DNA from: Endozoicomonas sp. SCSIO W0465
GTDB taxonomy: Bacteria; Pseudomonadota; Gammaproteobacteria; Pseudomonadales; Endozoicomonadaceae
Assembly: GCF_023716865.1 (NCBI RefSeq)
Contig: NZ_CP092417.1
Coordinates: 536,001-600,000, forward strand
DNA length: 64,000 nt
Direction of reading: 5' to 3'
The position numbers were made by a program, and so were the translations under genes. Below, piece by piece: positions 8,496 through 17,763 of this stretch. The notes under the pieces are model-generated. The model saw only the letters and a list, made by a program, of their open reading frames with translations. It searched no databases and was not told the DNA's origin. Each line of letters begins with the position of its first letter. Positions within the stretch are counted from its first letter, which is position 1.

Positions 8496-9872
8496 TTGAC
8501 TTCACCCACTCTGTGCGCATCAGCGCTTTCCCGCTTTAGTGATCTCTCTTTACCTGAGTCCCTCATCAGTAACCTGAACAGTCTGGGTTATAAGGAAATG
8601 ACCGCTATTCAACAGCACGGCTTGCCAGTACTTCTGGAAGGCAAAGATGTTATTGCCAAAGCAAAAACCGGCAGCGGCAAAACAGCTGCTTTTGCCATTG
8701 GCCTGATTCTCAAACTGAAGCAGAAGGATTTTGGCTGCCAGGCACTGGTTCTCTGTCCTACCAGAGAGCTGGCAACTCAGGTTGCCCTGGAAATCCGGCG
8801 ACTGGCTCGGTATCAACAAAATATCAAGGTCGTTACGCTTTTTGGTGGCCAGCCTATTGGTCCACAGATCGGCTCACTGGAGCATGGTGCCCATGTGGTT
8901 GTTGGCACCCCCGGGAGGATTCAGGACCACTTGCGGAAAAAGACCTTATCAATCGATCGAGTCAACACGCTGGTTCTTGATGAAGCAGACCGTATGCTGG
9001 ATATGGGCTTTATTGATGCCATCGAAAATATCATTGGTCATTTACCAGAACAGAGACAGACCCTCCTCTTTTCAGCCACTTACCCAAAAGGTATCCGGGA
9101 ATTAAGCGAACGCTTTCAACATCTGCCTGTTGAAGTGACTGTTGAGAGTACCCATAGCCATGAGCATATCGAGCAGCGCTTCTATCACGCTGAAAATGCT
9201 GATAAGCCCGCCATGCTGGTCAAGCTGCTCAAACACTACCAACCAGAGTCCAGCGTCATTTTCTGTAACACCAGGCAAGTCTGCAAAGAGGTAGGCACTG
9301 AGCTCTATGAGGCGGGCTACAAACCGGTGGTACTGCATGGGGATATGGAACAGAAAGAACGTGACCAGATGTTGGTTCGCTTCGCCAATCAAAGCTCAAA
9401 TCTGTTGATTGCCACCGACGTTGCCGCCCGGGGATTGGATTTAGAAAACCTTGCAGCGGTGATCAATTACGATCTGAGCCGGGACCCTGAAGTGCATGTT
9501 CACCGGGTTGGCCGCACCGGACGGGCCGGAAAAAAAGGCCTGGCACTCAGCCTGCATACCCAACGGGAACAGTACAAGCTGGATAATATCAGCGATTACC
9601 TCAAGGCTCCCCTGGTCTTTGGTGACCCGAAAACACTCACCGGAAACCAACAGCCAGCACCAGCCCCCATGGTTACCCTGGCCATTGATGGTGGCCGAAA
9701 GCATAAAGTCCGTCCTGGCGACATCCTCGGAGCGCTGACCGGCGATGCCGGGATTCCCGCAGACCAAGTCGGCAAGATCAATATTTTTGACTTTACCGCC
9801 TATGTTGCGGTCAAACGGGAAAATGCCCGATCTGCACTGAAAAAGCTGGAAACAGGAAAGAAAGGATATTAA
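8496..9872 (+). CDS. dbpA: ATP-dependent RNA helicase DbpA
   Basis: DEAD-box helicase acting on 23S rRNA in assembly of the large ribosomal subunit. Visible motifs in order: Q-motif region (GYKEMTAIQQHGLP), Walker A AKTGSGKT, PTRELA, TPGR, the DEAD box in LVLDEADRML, SAT in LFSATYP, then the second RecA lobe with ATDVAARGLD and HRVGRTGRAG. The last 75 or so residues form the DbpA RNA-binding domain (HKVRPGDILGALTG, KINIFDFTAYVAV), which separates DbpA from other DEAD-box proteins. No ATG fits. The TTG at 8496 has AAGAG six bases upstream and gives an N-terminus of the length seen in E. coli DbpA; a TTG at 8466 would add ten residues but lacks a ribosome-binding site. It appears monocistronic. 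Confidence 0.9.
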   Translation: MTSPTLCASALSRFSDLSLPESLISNLNSLGYKEMTAIQQHGLPVLLEGKDVIAKAKTGSGKTAAFAIGLILKLKQKDFGCQALVLCPTRELATQVALEIRRLARYQQNIKVVTLFGGQPIGPQIGSLEHGAHVVVGTPGRIQDHLRKKTLSIDRVNTLVLDEADRMLDMGFIDAIENIIGHLPEQRQTLLFSATYPKGIRELSERFQHLPVEVTVESTHSHEHIEQRFYHAENADKPAMLVKLLKHYQPESSVIFCNTRQVCKEVGTELYEAGYKPVVLHGDMEQKERDQMLVRFANQSSNLLIATDVAARGLDLENLAAVINYDLSRDPEVHVHRVGRTGRAGKKGLALSLHTQREQYKLDNISDYLKAPLVFGDPKTLTGNQQPAPAPMVTLAIDGGRKHKVRPGDILGALTGDAGIPADQVGKINIFDFTAYVAVKRENARSALKKLETGKKGY

Positions 9873-9940
9873 GGGCAGAAAATTCAAGGTTCGGCGTTTG
9901 TAGTCTTCATTAACCAATCGTCTCTAAGCGCTCCCTCTCA

Positions 9941-9967
9941 AAGCCTGATCGGAACTAAATCAGGCTT
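9941..9967 (+). terminator. Hairpin downstream of dbpA
   Basis: AAGCCTGAT (9941-9949) pairs perfectly with ATCAGGCTT (9959-9967) around a nine-base loop, about 70 bp after the stop. No T-run follows. Confidence 0.4.
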
Positions 9968-10025
9968 ATCCTGTCCAAAGGAATATGACACTGATTACTT
10001 AATCCAGCACAAGGAGGTAATTGCA

Positions 10026-11009
10026 ATGACTGCTCAGATTGCTCCACCAGCCTTTCCCGCACAGAGCTTCGGCACTGGTTCGCGGCCAACCCGATTCGAT
10101 GCACCTCGTGCGTTTAACGGACACGGTGCCAAATTAGCACCACCACCCCAGTCGCATTTTGCTCAGCCGAAACGCACACCTAAACCACCACCTTCGGCTC
10201 AACCACAGGGCTTACCTGATAACGTAAAGAGTGTGAACCCTGACATTTCCGTCAATGGGTCCCCCACCGTAACTCAGCCTCCCAAGACTGAAGATCCCGG
10301 GAGAATGGCTAAAGCGTTGCAGGCCCTGGACAATGGGGAACTGATCAATCGGGGTAAAAACCAACTGCAAGAAGCCCAAAAGGCCTATACAGCCTTTGGC
10401 GAAATGAACATTGCCCTCAAGGCTCGGGATACTCTTGAAATCTTTGCCGCCTGCGCCAAGGGCCTCAATGGCCCTGGTAGTGTTGGCTGGTATAAAAATT
10501 CGCTAGAGATGATTACTGCCTTAAAGAATATTGAGTTGCCCCCCGGCGCGCCAAAGGATCTGACCGTTACCATCACCTTCCCACCGCCCGACCATCAAGC
10601 CATCTCACTGATTCCGGTAGGTGCTGGTCTCGAACAAAAAGCACCTATAGAGATCTACAATTGCTACGTCCATGCGCTTGGTGCCATGAAAAATCAGGCC
10701 CAGGAACTTAACGCAGACCAGGGGCTTGCACAAGCGGAAGCAAGGCTGAATGATCTGCTTGAAACGCTGAAGGCTATCCAGAAAGAAATTAATGAAAGAA
10801 AGCAGAAGAATAAACTTCCGGTCAGAGCTTCGGAAGTTCAGTTTGAATCCCGATATTATTCCCATGTGGATAAGGGGATCACTATTAGTCGACTGGCAAA
10901 TGGCGAGGAATTCCCGTTTCATGAGGCCACCATCCAAAGCAAGGTTCCCACCCCGGCTCCACAGCCCGAAGCAGCTCCGGCTCCAACGCCAACCCCCGGA
11001 GAAGACTGA
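10026..11009 (+). CDS. Pro-rich protein of unknown function, core related to the 11122-15033 product
   Basis: The 327-residue product begins after a strong AAGGAGGT ribosome-binding site (10011-10018). Residues 1-95 are rich in Pro, Ala and Gln and probably disordered. Residues about 95-290 are helical and more ordered; the end (about 300-327) is again Pro/Ala-rich. The segment LPPGAPKDLTVTITF followed by ISLIPVG, a helical stretch and then SHVDKG corresponds to FPPALKVKITL, FSLIPPG and THIDRG in the N-terminal part of the large convergent gene at 11122-15033. No signal peptide, membrane segment or catalytic motif is seen. The disordered N-terminus would suit a type III-type secretion signal, but that is inference. 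Confidence 0.65.
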   Translation: MTAQIAPPAFPAQSFGTGSRPTRFDAPRAFNGHGAKLAPPPQSHFAQPKRTPKPPPSAQPQGLPDNVKSVNPDISVNGSPTVTQPPKTEDPGRMAKALQALDNGELINRGKNQLQEAQKAYTAFGEMNIALKARDTLEIFAACAKGLNGPGSVGWYKNSLEMITALKNIELPPGAPKDLTVTITFPPPDHQAISLIPVGAGLEQKAPIEIYNCYVHALGAMKNQAQELNADQGLAQAEARLNDLLETLKAIQKEINERKQKNKLPVRASEVQFESRYYSHVDKGITISRLANGEEFPFHEATIQSKVPTPAPQPEAAPAPTPTPGED

Positions 11010-11052
11010 GCACTTCATTTCAATGGGTTTGATGTGAACAATCTCTGCCCCC

Positions 11053-11083
11053 CCTCGTTCCCCTGCTCTGCCTGGGAACGAGG
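11053..11083. repeat. REP-like hairpin between convergent genes
   Basis: CCTCGTTCCC (11053-11062) pairs with GGGAACGAGG (11074-11083). The same core (CTCGTTCCC) recurs in the stronger hairpin at 50177-50211, so it belongs to a dispersed palindromic repeat type common in gammaproteobacteria. Here it may also end transcription from both sides. Confidence 0.6.
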
Positions 11084-11121
11084 CATAAAGACTGCCTCAT
11101 AAGTGCTATTTTTCTACGCCA

Positions 11122-14100
11122 TCACTTGTTAAACAGTGCCTTATGGTGTTTGCTCAGTGTTTTCATAGTACTGTCATGCTTCCTGTTGCCTGATTCAGCC
11201 GATTCACTGGCCTTGTCAAACAGGGCCAGACGAATATCTCGCTCTGAGGCATTGCTTGTCAAACCAAGAAAACGCAGCGCTTCTGACTGCCCCCGGTCAG
11301 GACCGGACAGAAAAGGTTTACTATCCTGAGCTTCGTTGGAAATGTATTTTCTGCCTATCCTGGCGATATCTTTTGAAACTTTCAGATTACTTGCATTCTT
11401 CTGCAGCTTGTCAAAAGCATTCTTAATGACATTTGCTTCGTTATAGACACTCGAAACACCCAGCTTTTTTTGATCAATGGCTCTCTCCTCTTTTGGTATT
11501 GAGTCTATTGATTTGGCCTTCCTGGTGGCGTTTATCTGAGCAGCAACAATTGACGTTACACCACTCACATCAATAGGCTTGTTTATTATTTCAGACGTTG
11601 ACTTCGAGGCAAATGAAGAGTGAGTTGTACCTGCTGTGGCTTGAGCAACCTGAGACTGGTTAAGTTCGGAAGACCCGGAATGATCCTTGTTCTTGTTAAT
11701 GGCAGGGCTACGGTTTGTTGGTGTCGCAGGAGAAGGCGTTGTACTTTCGGAAGTTGAGCCGGGCTGCAACTCTTTTTTCATCCGAAGCTCTGCGCGCTCA
11801 CTGGTATTAGCCATTGCTTGACGGACTTCTTCAGCCCTGTCCATCGGGACTGACTCTTCCGTTACATCCACAGGAACATCTGGCTCTGGCCTGAGCGTCT
11901 GTGTGGTAACCCGACCCTCTTCGCCTTCAGAGAAGTTATCAGGATCGTTTGATACCGAGCCTTCCAGATGGCCCGGATTATCAGCATGAAATACAGTTCC
12001 TTCTGGAATACTGTCCTGATCTCCCCCGCTATTATCTGATTGCTGCAAAGCCATTTCAGACGGTTCAGCGTCATCAATTCCAGCAACATTGACCAGAGAA
12101 GGTTTATCCTCACCGGTGGCCAGGGCAGAGATCAGCTCCGGGTTCTCCTGAGTCTTTAACTCAACAAATGACTCAGTACCAACATCACTTTGATCGGCAT
12201 CATCGGTTGATGTAACACTGTCGATTGACGAGTTATCTCCAGATCTTCCACTTACACTGACATCGATCCCCTGATTGTCGTCTAAAGCTGCACTGTCGCC
12301 AGTAAGCTCTGGCTCGGCAAACAGATCAGCGACGCCATCAAGCTCACTGAAATTCTCCTCAAGTGGTGTTTCCCCAGTTGATTTCACTGCTTCCCGGAGC
12401 GACCCGGTTTCACTTTGATCGGTTTCACCGTTGGGTATAGTGCGGTCGATGGATGCTTTATCTCCAGATAATTCCAATGCCGTTTCTGTCTGGACCGACT
12501 CAGTATCAACATCACTTTGATCAGCATCATCGGTTGATGTAACACTGTCGATTGACGCGTTATCTCCAGATCTTCCCCTTACACTGACATCGATCTCCTG
12601 ATTGTCGTCTAAAGCTGCACTGTCGCCAGTAAGCTCTGGCTCGGCAAACAGATCAGCGACACCATCAAGCTCACTGAAATCCTCCTCAAGTGGTGTTTCC
12701 CCAGTTGATTTCACTGCTTCCCGGAGCGACCCGGTTTCACTTTGATCGGTTTCACCGTTGGGTATAGTACGGTCGATGGATGCTTTATCTCCAGATATTT
12801 CCAATGCCGTTTCTGTCTGAACCGACTCAGTACCAACATCACTTTGATCAGCATCATCGGTTGATGTAACACTGTCGATTGACGCGTTATCTCTAGATCT
12901 TCCCCTTACACTGACATCGATCTCCTGATTGTCGTCTAAATCTGCACTGTCGCCAGTAAGCTCTGGCTCGGCAAACAGATCAGCGACACCATCAAGCTCA
13001 CTGAAATCCTCCTCAAGTGGTGTTTCCCCAGTTGATTTCACTGCTTCCCGGAGCGACCCGGTTTCACTTTGATCGGTTTCACCGTTGGGTATAGTACGGT
13101 CGATGGATGCTTTATCTCCAGATATTTCCAATGCCGTTTCTGTCTGAACCGACTCAGTACCAACATCACTTTGATCAGCATCATCGGTTGATGTAACACT
13201 GTTGATTGACGCGTTATCTCCAGATCTTCCCCTTACACTGACATCGATCCCCTGATTGTCCTCTAAATCTGCACTGTCGCCAGTAAGCTCTGGCTCGGCA
13301 AACAGATCAGCGACACCATCAAGCTCACTGAAATCTTCCTCAAGTGGTGTTTCCCCAGTTGATTTCACTGCTTCCCGGAGCGACCCGGTTTCACTTTGAT
13401 CGGTTTCACCGTTGGGTATAGTACTGTGGATGGATATTTCATCGCCAGATCTTGCCAATTCCTCCTCTGTCTGGGTCAATGCAGCACCAACATCACTTTG
13501 ACCGGTACCTTCGGTGGTGTTAACACTGTCGATTGGTACTTTATCTCCTGACCTTTCTCTTACACTGATATTTGTCGATTGATTGTCGTCTAATTCTGCA
13601 CTGTCGCCGGAAAGCTCTGGCTCAGTAAACAGCTTCGCAACGCCATCAAGCTTGCTGTAATCGTCCCCAACTGATAATCCTGCACTGTCGCCGGAAAGCC
13701 CTGGCTCGGCAAACAACTTCGCAACGCCATCAAGCTCGCTGTAATCGTCCCCAACTGATAATCCTGCACTGTCGCCGGAAAGCTCTGGCTCGGCAAACAG
13801 ATCAGCGACGCCATCAAGCTCACTGTAATCATCCCCGGTATTACCAGTGTGACGTGGATCATCGGGCTGTGAACTTGTAGTTGTTGTAGAGTCTGTTTGT
13901 TCAGAAGGGTTCTGCACTATACCGGGGATCAGCGAAGCGTCTCCTCTCATAGCAGGATTATCGAAAGTCGCGTCTACGCCGGGTTCATACAGGGAGTCTG
14001 TATTATCCCCGTTATTCGTGGAATTGATGGACATATCCTGATCAGCCGGGTTCGAATCTGTCAGATCCTGTCTTGTTACTTCAGGTATTGCAGGCCTGTC

Positions 14101-15033
14101 ATTGTCCTGCTCCACCCGAGGACCGGCTTGAGGAGGCTGCCCAGTTGTGCCGGTATGCCCTGGCCCTGCCATAGGACTACCCGTTGTCGGTCGTTGGGCT
14201 ATCGGACCACGATCAATGTGTGTGGCGTTGACAGAACTTCTACGAACATTGATGGTAAGCAGGCAATGTCTGTTCTCAAGCCTGGCGAAGTCATTAAGAC
14301 CCGTGGCTTCTTCCCCGATTTGTTGATCAATGTCCGAGACATGCTGTTTCAGGTCGGTGATTTCCCGGTCAGTGGTGGCCTGATCGAATGACGCGAAGTG
14401 TTCATTGTGATGCTTTTCAAGAATCGCTACGGCTTTCTCCATTAGCTTGCCCAGATTGGGCTGATCTTTTAACTTATCCCCGGGAGGAATCAGGCTGAAC
14501 TCTTCTCTACTTTTCAGCGTTATTTTGACCTTCAGGGCGGGGGGGAACTGGGTATTTTTAAGTGCTTTGAGAGCCTCCTCCGGGCTATTGTTCTGAGCTT
14601 TTTTCAATTCCACTAACGACTGTTTCAACCCACTCAGAGAGGCCGTTACCGCCTTCTTTTCATTGCTTTTCTTAAGCAGTTCATCGGCCTGTTTGAGCAG
14701 TTGGTTTTGTGTTTTCTTCAGTTCTTTCTGGTCAGCTTTATCCAGCTGACCGCCCTTAATGGAGGGAAGCGACTCACCTGTGGCTGGTTGGATTTCCCTG
14801 TCACAAAGCGCTTTACCGTCGATAGCGGTTCGCGCCTGGTCATAATTCGTTACCTCCGGATAGCTGACTTTTGACGACACATCCGGCATGACTTCAGCCT
14901 GGCGAGTGGCAAATTTGGCATCAGTGGTCTGAGAAGATGGCAATGGCACTGAGGCATGATGGGCAGAACTGGGGTCAATGGCACCAGAAGGGATACTGCA
15001 AAGTGGATATCTCAGGAAGTTGTGCATGATCAA
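11122..15033 (-). CDS. Large acidic repeat protein, unknown function
   Basis: The 1303-residue protein has three parts. Residues about 60-290 hold a Lys/Gln-rich helical region and a core related to the 10026-11009 product. Residues about 370-950 are acidic and Ser/Thr-rich: three 28-residue repeats, then four 109-residue repeats, giving seven copies of a motif close to SELDGVADLFAEPEL. Residues about 1100-1303 return to a Lys-rich helical region; the last 70 (ALRFLGLTSNASERDIRLAL and on) look like a J-domain helix II without the HPD motif. No signal peptide is seen. The listed start is a TTG; an ATG six bases further in (15027) is an alternative, and neither has a clear ribosome-binding site. 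Size, repeats and acidity fit a secreted or host-interacting protein, but no function is known. Confidence 0.7.
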   Translation of the reverse strand: MIMHNFLRYPLCSIPSGAIDPSSAHHASVPLPSSQTTDAKFATRQAEVMPDVSSKVSYPEVTNYDQARTAIDGKALCDREIQPATGESLPSIKGGQLDKADQKELKKTQNQLLKQADELLKKSNEKKAVTASLSGLKQSLVELKKAQNNSPEEALKALKNTQFPPALKVKITLKSREEFSLIPPGDKLKDQPNLGKLMEKAVAILEKHHNEHFASFDQATTDREITDLKQHVSDIDQQIGEEATGLNDFARLENRHCLLTINVRRSSVNATHIDRGPIAQRPTTGSPMAGPGHTGTTGQPPQAGPRVEQDNDRPAIPEVTRQDLTDSNPADQDMSINSTNNGDNTDSLYEPGVDATFDNPAMRGDASLIPGIVQNPSEQTDSTTTTSSQPDDPRHTGNTGDDYSELDGVADLFAEPELSGDSAGLSVGDDYSELDGVAKLFAEPGLSGDSAGLSVGDDYSKLDGVAKLFTEPELSGDSAELDDNQSTNISVRERSGDKVPIDSVNTTEGTGQSDVGAALTQTEEELARSGDEISIHSTIPNGETDQSETGSLREAVKSTGETPLEEDFSELDGVADLFAEPELTGDSADLEDNQGIDVSVRGRSGDNASINSVTSTDDADQSDVGTESVQTETALEISGDKASIDRTIPNGETDQSETGSLREAVKSTGETPLEEDFSELDGVADLFAEPELTGDSADLDDNQEIDVSVRGRSRDNASIDSVTSTDDADQSDVGTESVQTETALEISGDKASIDRTIPNGETDQSETGSLREAVKSTGETPLEEDFSELDGVADLFAEPELTGDSAALDDNQEIDVSVRGRSGDNASIDSVTSTDDADQSDVDTESVQTETALELSGDKASIDRTIPNGETDQSETGSLREAVKSTGETPLEENFSELDGVADLFAEPELTGDSAALDDNQGIDVSVSGRSGDNSSIDSVTSTDDADQSDVGTESFVELKTQENPELISALATGEDKPSLVNVAGIDDAEPSEMALQQSDNSGGDQDSIPEGTVFHADNPGHLEGSVSNDPDNFSEGEEGRVTTQTLRPEPDVPVDVTEESVPMDRAEEVRQAMANTSERAELRMKKELQPGSTSESTTPSPATPTNRSPAINKNKDHSGSSELNQSQVAQATAGTTHSSFASKSTSEIINKPIDVSGVTSIVAAQINATRKAKSIDSIPKEERAIDQKKLGVSSVYNEANVIKNAFDKLQKNASNLKVSKDIARIGRKYISNEAQDSKPFLSGPDRGQSEALRFLGLTSNASERDIRLALFDKASESAESGNRKHDSTMKTLSKHHKALFNK
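12170..13500 (-). repeat. Four tandem 327-bp coding repeats
   Basis: Matching bases recur at 12441, 12768, 13095 and 13422, an exact 327-bp period (109 codons). The middle units differ at only a few positions, implying recent duplication. The period is a multiple of three, so the frame is kept. Outer limits are approximate. Confidence 0.85.
13597..13850 (-). repeat. Three tandem 84-bp coding repeats
   Basis: The same sequence recurs at 13597, 13681 and 13765 (84 bp, 28 codons). Each unit holds one DDYSELDGVAKLF-type motif, so this array is a shortened form of the neighbouring 109-residue repeats. Confidence 0.8.
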
Positions 15034-15160
15034 TAACTGGCCGAAAGTATTGCCATTACTATCGGCAGCGGACAGGAATTACCAAACCATCGTAACGCTT
15101 TACCTTTATGCCCTTCGGGTGCGATCAAGAGGTATCAGACAGGAACGCGTGGAGTGTGCT

Positions 15161-15220
15161 GTGGGGCGGCCATCCGTGGGGCGGCCATCCGTGGGGCGGC
15201 CATCCATGGGGCGGCGATCA
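15161..15220. repeat. Four tandem 15-bp repeats
   Basis: GTGGGGCGGCCATCC is present three times without a gap (15161-15205) followed by a fourth diverged copy (15206-15220). It is non-coding, in the gap between two minus-strand genes. Each unit contains GGCGGCC-type GC-rich sequence. Confidence 0.85.
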
Positions 15221-15236
15221 GCTTGAGGTTTGTGCT

Positions 15237-16808
15237 TTATCCCCGGTTCAATGGCAACTCCAGTGTAACTGTGAGCCCCTGCAGACGGTTTTCGAGAGTG
15301 ATCTCACCACCATGATTACGGACAATATTGCGGGCAATAGCCATCCCCAGGCCAATCCCCCCGGTATCCCGGTTCCTTGACTCTTCCAGTCTGAAAAAGG
15401 GCTCAAACACCTGCTCCATCTTATCTTCAGGAATACCCGGCCCATGGTCCTGAATCACCACAGCCACAAAATGCTGACCGGCCCGGTGATGTTGCTTCAG
15501 ACTCACCTCAGTCCGCTGGCCATATTTAACGCCGTTCTCAATCAGGTTCCTCAGTGCCCGCTTAAGACTCACTGGACGACAGCGGATAATGACCTCACCA
15601 GCTTCCCGGAAACTCACATCCTGCCCGAGCTCAGCAAGATCGTCACACAGGCTGCCGGTCATGGCGTTCAGATCCACCTGTCGAGTCACTTCGTTGTCCG
15701 ATGCCTGACGCATAAATGCCAATGTGGCCTCGGACATCTGCTGCATCTCCTCCAGAGTGGCCAGAAGCTGGTCACGATCCTTGCTCCGGGGCATCAGTTC
15801 GACCCGGAGCCGCATGCTGGTGATAGGGGTTCTGAGGTCATGGGATAATGCCGCCAGCATCCGGGTTCGATCCGACACAAACCGCTGCAGACGATCATTC
15901 ATCTTGTTAAATGCCCGGATGGTTTCCTTCAGGTCTGCTGGGCCTTTCTCAGGCAAAGGCTCTACCTGCTCTCCAACCCCCAAACGGGTAGACGCTTTTG
16001 CCAGCATGCGTAAGGGCCGTGTAATACGCCTCACCATCACCGCAAGGGCTGCCAGAACCAGTACCATGGACGTAACCAGGAAAATAACGGTCTGTTTTGC
16101 AGCCAGCGGTGGTGCTGCAGGAGCCGTGGCTTTCAGGTTCAGCCAGTAACCATTAACCATATGCACAGAAACCTGCAGGCTGGTTATCAGCGGGGGGCGC
16201 CACCCTTCCCGGAAATAGCGGCGGTTGGCATCACCCCGGGAATCTGGCACTGGACGCTGATGATGCCATGGTTTCTGACAACTATCTCCATCACTGCAAG
16301 GTCTGGAAGACTTCCGGTACTCTGACTCCCCGCTTCTGAAGGCCGGGGCTTTGGCAGTAACGCTTTTTATCAGCCCCTCACCCCGTGAGTGGTCCACTTT
16401 TACCAGTATACGCCCTTTGTATTGGCTCCCCATCAAGTGCAATAAACGCTGCATCAGTCGTTGATCGTGAACATTCATATCTTTGCTGGTCAGCTCACTG
16501 CGTTCATCAACAGTAAACCAGGCATTCTGGGTTCTGGCTGCTGCAAGAATGGCTGAGTAATCAGTGACCGGGTTATTTTCCAGTAACCAGACCAGGGACT
16601 CTATCTGTTGAAACTGTGACCTCTGACTGATATCCGACAGAACCGTGCGGTAGGCATTGCCAAGAATGACAAAGCTGAACACCTGGGCAAAAACAAGGGC
16701 GACCAGAACAACCAAAACCATCTGGGTCACCATACTCGACCATAGACGTTTAAATGCGCCCGGTTTGCTGATCCTCTTGCGAATAGAATCAGGGAATAAG
16801 TCGTTCAT
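15237..16808 (-). CDS. Sensor histidine kinase of an OmpR-type two-component system
   Basis: The 523-residue inner-membrane kinase has a first membrane helix (about residues 27-50), a periplasmic domain of roughly 190 residues, a second helix (about 238-258), a HAMP linker, a HisKA domain with phosphoacceptor motif ALSHDLRTP near residue 320, and a HATPase_c domain with N box (NLIENGVKYG), G1 (DHGPGIP), F box (FEPFFR) and G2 (GLGMAIA). Its periplasmic domain carries an unusual basic, Cys-containing stretch (CSDGDSCQKPWHHQRP) that could sense metal or redox state; that is a guess. It overlaps the regulator gene by four bases (ATGA-type), so the two are translated together. Confidence 0.9.
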   Translation of the reverse strand: MNDLFPDSIRKRISKPGAFKRLWSSMVTQMVLVVLVALVFAQVFSFVILGNAYRTVLSDISQRSQFQQIESLVWLLENNPVTDYSAILAAARTQNAWFTVDERSELTSKDMNVHDQRLMQRLLHLMGSQYKGRILVKVDHSRGEGLIKSVTAKAPAFRSGESEYRKSSRPCSDGDSCQKPWHHQRPVPDSRGDANRRYFREGWRPPLITSLQVSVHMVNGYWLNLKATAPAAPPLAAKQTVIFLVTSMVLVLAALAVMVRRITRPLRMLAKASTRLGVGEQVEPLPEKGPADLKETIRAFNKMNDRLQRFVSDRTRMLAALSHDLRTPITSMRLRVELMPRSKDRDQLLATLEEMQQMSEATLAFMRQASDNEVTRQVDLNAMTGSLCDDLAELGQDVSFREAGEVIIRCRPVSLKRALRNLIENGVKYGQRTEVSLKQHHRAGQHFVAVVIQDHGPGIPEDKMEQVFEPFFRLEESRNRDTGGIGLGMAIARNIVRNHGGEITLENRLQGLTVTLELPLNRG

Positions 16809-17521
16809 ACCGCTTTTGATACTTCTGTAAACATGTATCCCCCACCCCAGACGGTTTTAATCAGTGTTGGATGTTTCGGATCTTTCTCAATCTTCTTTCT
16901 CAACCGGCTGATATGGTTATCAATACTCCGGTCAAATGGCAAAGCCTCACGCCCCCTGGTGAGGTCCATCAGCTGATCCCGGCTCAATACCTGCCGTGAA
17001 TGCTCCAGAAAAACCTTTAACAATCGAAACTCGGCAGCGCTCAAATCCACCAGCAAACCATCTTCCCGAGTCAGCTGATGCTGATGAACATCCAGGCTCC
17101 AGCCCTTAAACGTCAATGTGGAATGATCACTGACAGCTGGCTCCCTGGCTGAAACATGCTCCAGACGACGCAAAACGGCCTTGATTCGTGCCAGCAACTC
17201 CCTCGGGCTGAACGGTTTGGAGACATAATCATCCGCCCCCATCTCCAAACCGACGATGGTATCGGCTTCCTCACTCATGGCGGTCAACATGATCACGGGC
17301 GGGCCATCATTTTCCTGAAGATAACGACATAACGTCAGCCCGTCTTCTCCCGGCATCATGATATCCAGAACTACAAGGTCAATGGCTTCACGCTCAAGGA
17401 CTTCACGCATGGCTGCTCCGCCATCGGCCAGAGAAACAAGGTAGCCATGCTGATCCAGATAGCGTCCTAACAGATCACGAATCTCATCGTGGTCATCAAC
17501 CACAAGAATGTGTTTTTTCAT
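16805..17521 (-). CDS. OmpR-family response regulator
   Basis: Two-domain DNA-binding regulator, 238 residues from the chosen start. The receiver has the acidic pair (VVDDHDE), the phosphorylation site in LVVLDIMMPGEDG and the conserved Lys in SKPFSPRE. The C-terminal winged helix carries AEFRLLKVFLEHSRQVLSRDQL and the closing DRSIDNHISRLRKKIE / TVWGGGYMF. The ATG at 17521 gives the classic MKKHILVVDD opening and has a GGAA sequence upstream; a GTG at 17533 would add four residues. Cognate kinase directly downstream. The divergent small exported protein is the best candidate target. Confidence 0.9.
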   Translation of the reverse strand: MKKHILVVDDHDEIRDLLGRYLDQHGYLVSLADGGAAMREVLEREAIDLVVLDIMMPGEDGLTLCRYLQENDGPPVIMLTAMSEEADTIVGLEMGADDYVSKPFSPRELLARIKAVLRRLEHVSAREPAVSDHSTLTFKGWSLDVHQHQLTREDGLLVDLSAAEFRLLKVFLEHSRQVLSRDQLMDLTRGREALPFDRSIDNHISRLRKKIEKDPKHPTLIKTVWGGGYMFTEVSKAV

Positions 17522-17554
17522 GGCGTTCCACACCCGGATTTCGGTTCAGGCCTT

Positions 17555-17630
17555 GTTGACATCAGTTGACATTATAAGGTTGAAATGGGGTTGCTTTGGA
17601 TAGGCTGCGAACAATTGATACAAATTGCGA
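17555..17630. promoter_or_regulatory. Candidate regulator sites between the two-component operon and the exported protein gene
   Basis: Two direct copies of GTTGACAT lie ten bases apart (17555-17562, 17565-17572), and two related ten-base units follow at 17611-17630 (ACAATTGATA, CAAATTGCGA). OmpR-family regulators usually bind direct repeats with a 10-11 bp period, so these are reasonable candidates for autoregulation and control of the divergent gene. The second pair matches at only six of ten positions. Confidence 0.35.
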
Positions 17631-17763
17631 CAAAGACCCATAATTTTGGGATATTTCTGAGAAATTCATGGTTTTTAATAAAATTCATTGAAGCCCGAAA
17701 TAATTTCCCGGGTTTCAGCAAACCAACGTGGAAACCGATTGAGGACAATTGAGGATAAAAGCC

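Noticed and set aside
12170..13850. CRISPR or satellite array in the large repeat gene
   Set aside because: The 327-bp and 84-bp periods are whole codons inside one long frame; this is protein repeat expansion.
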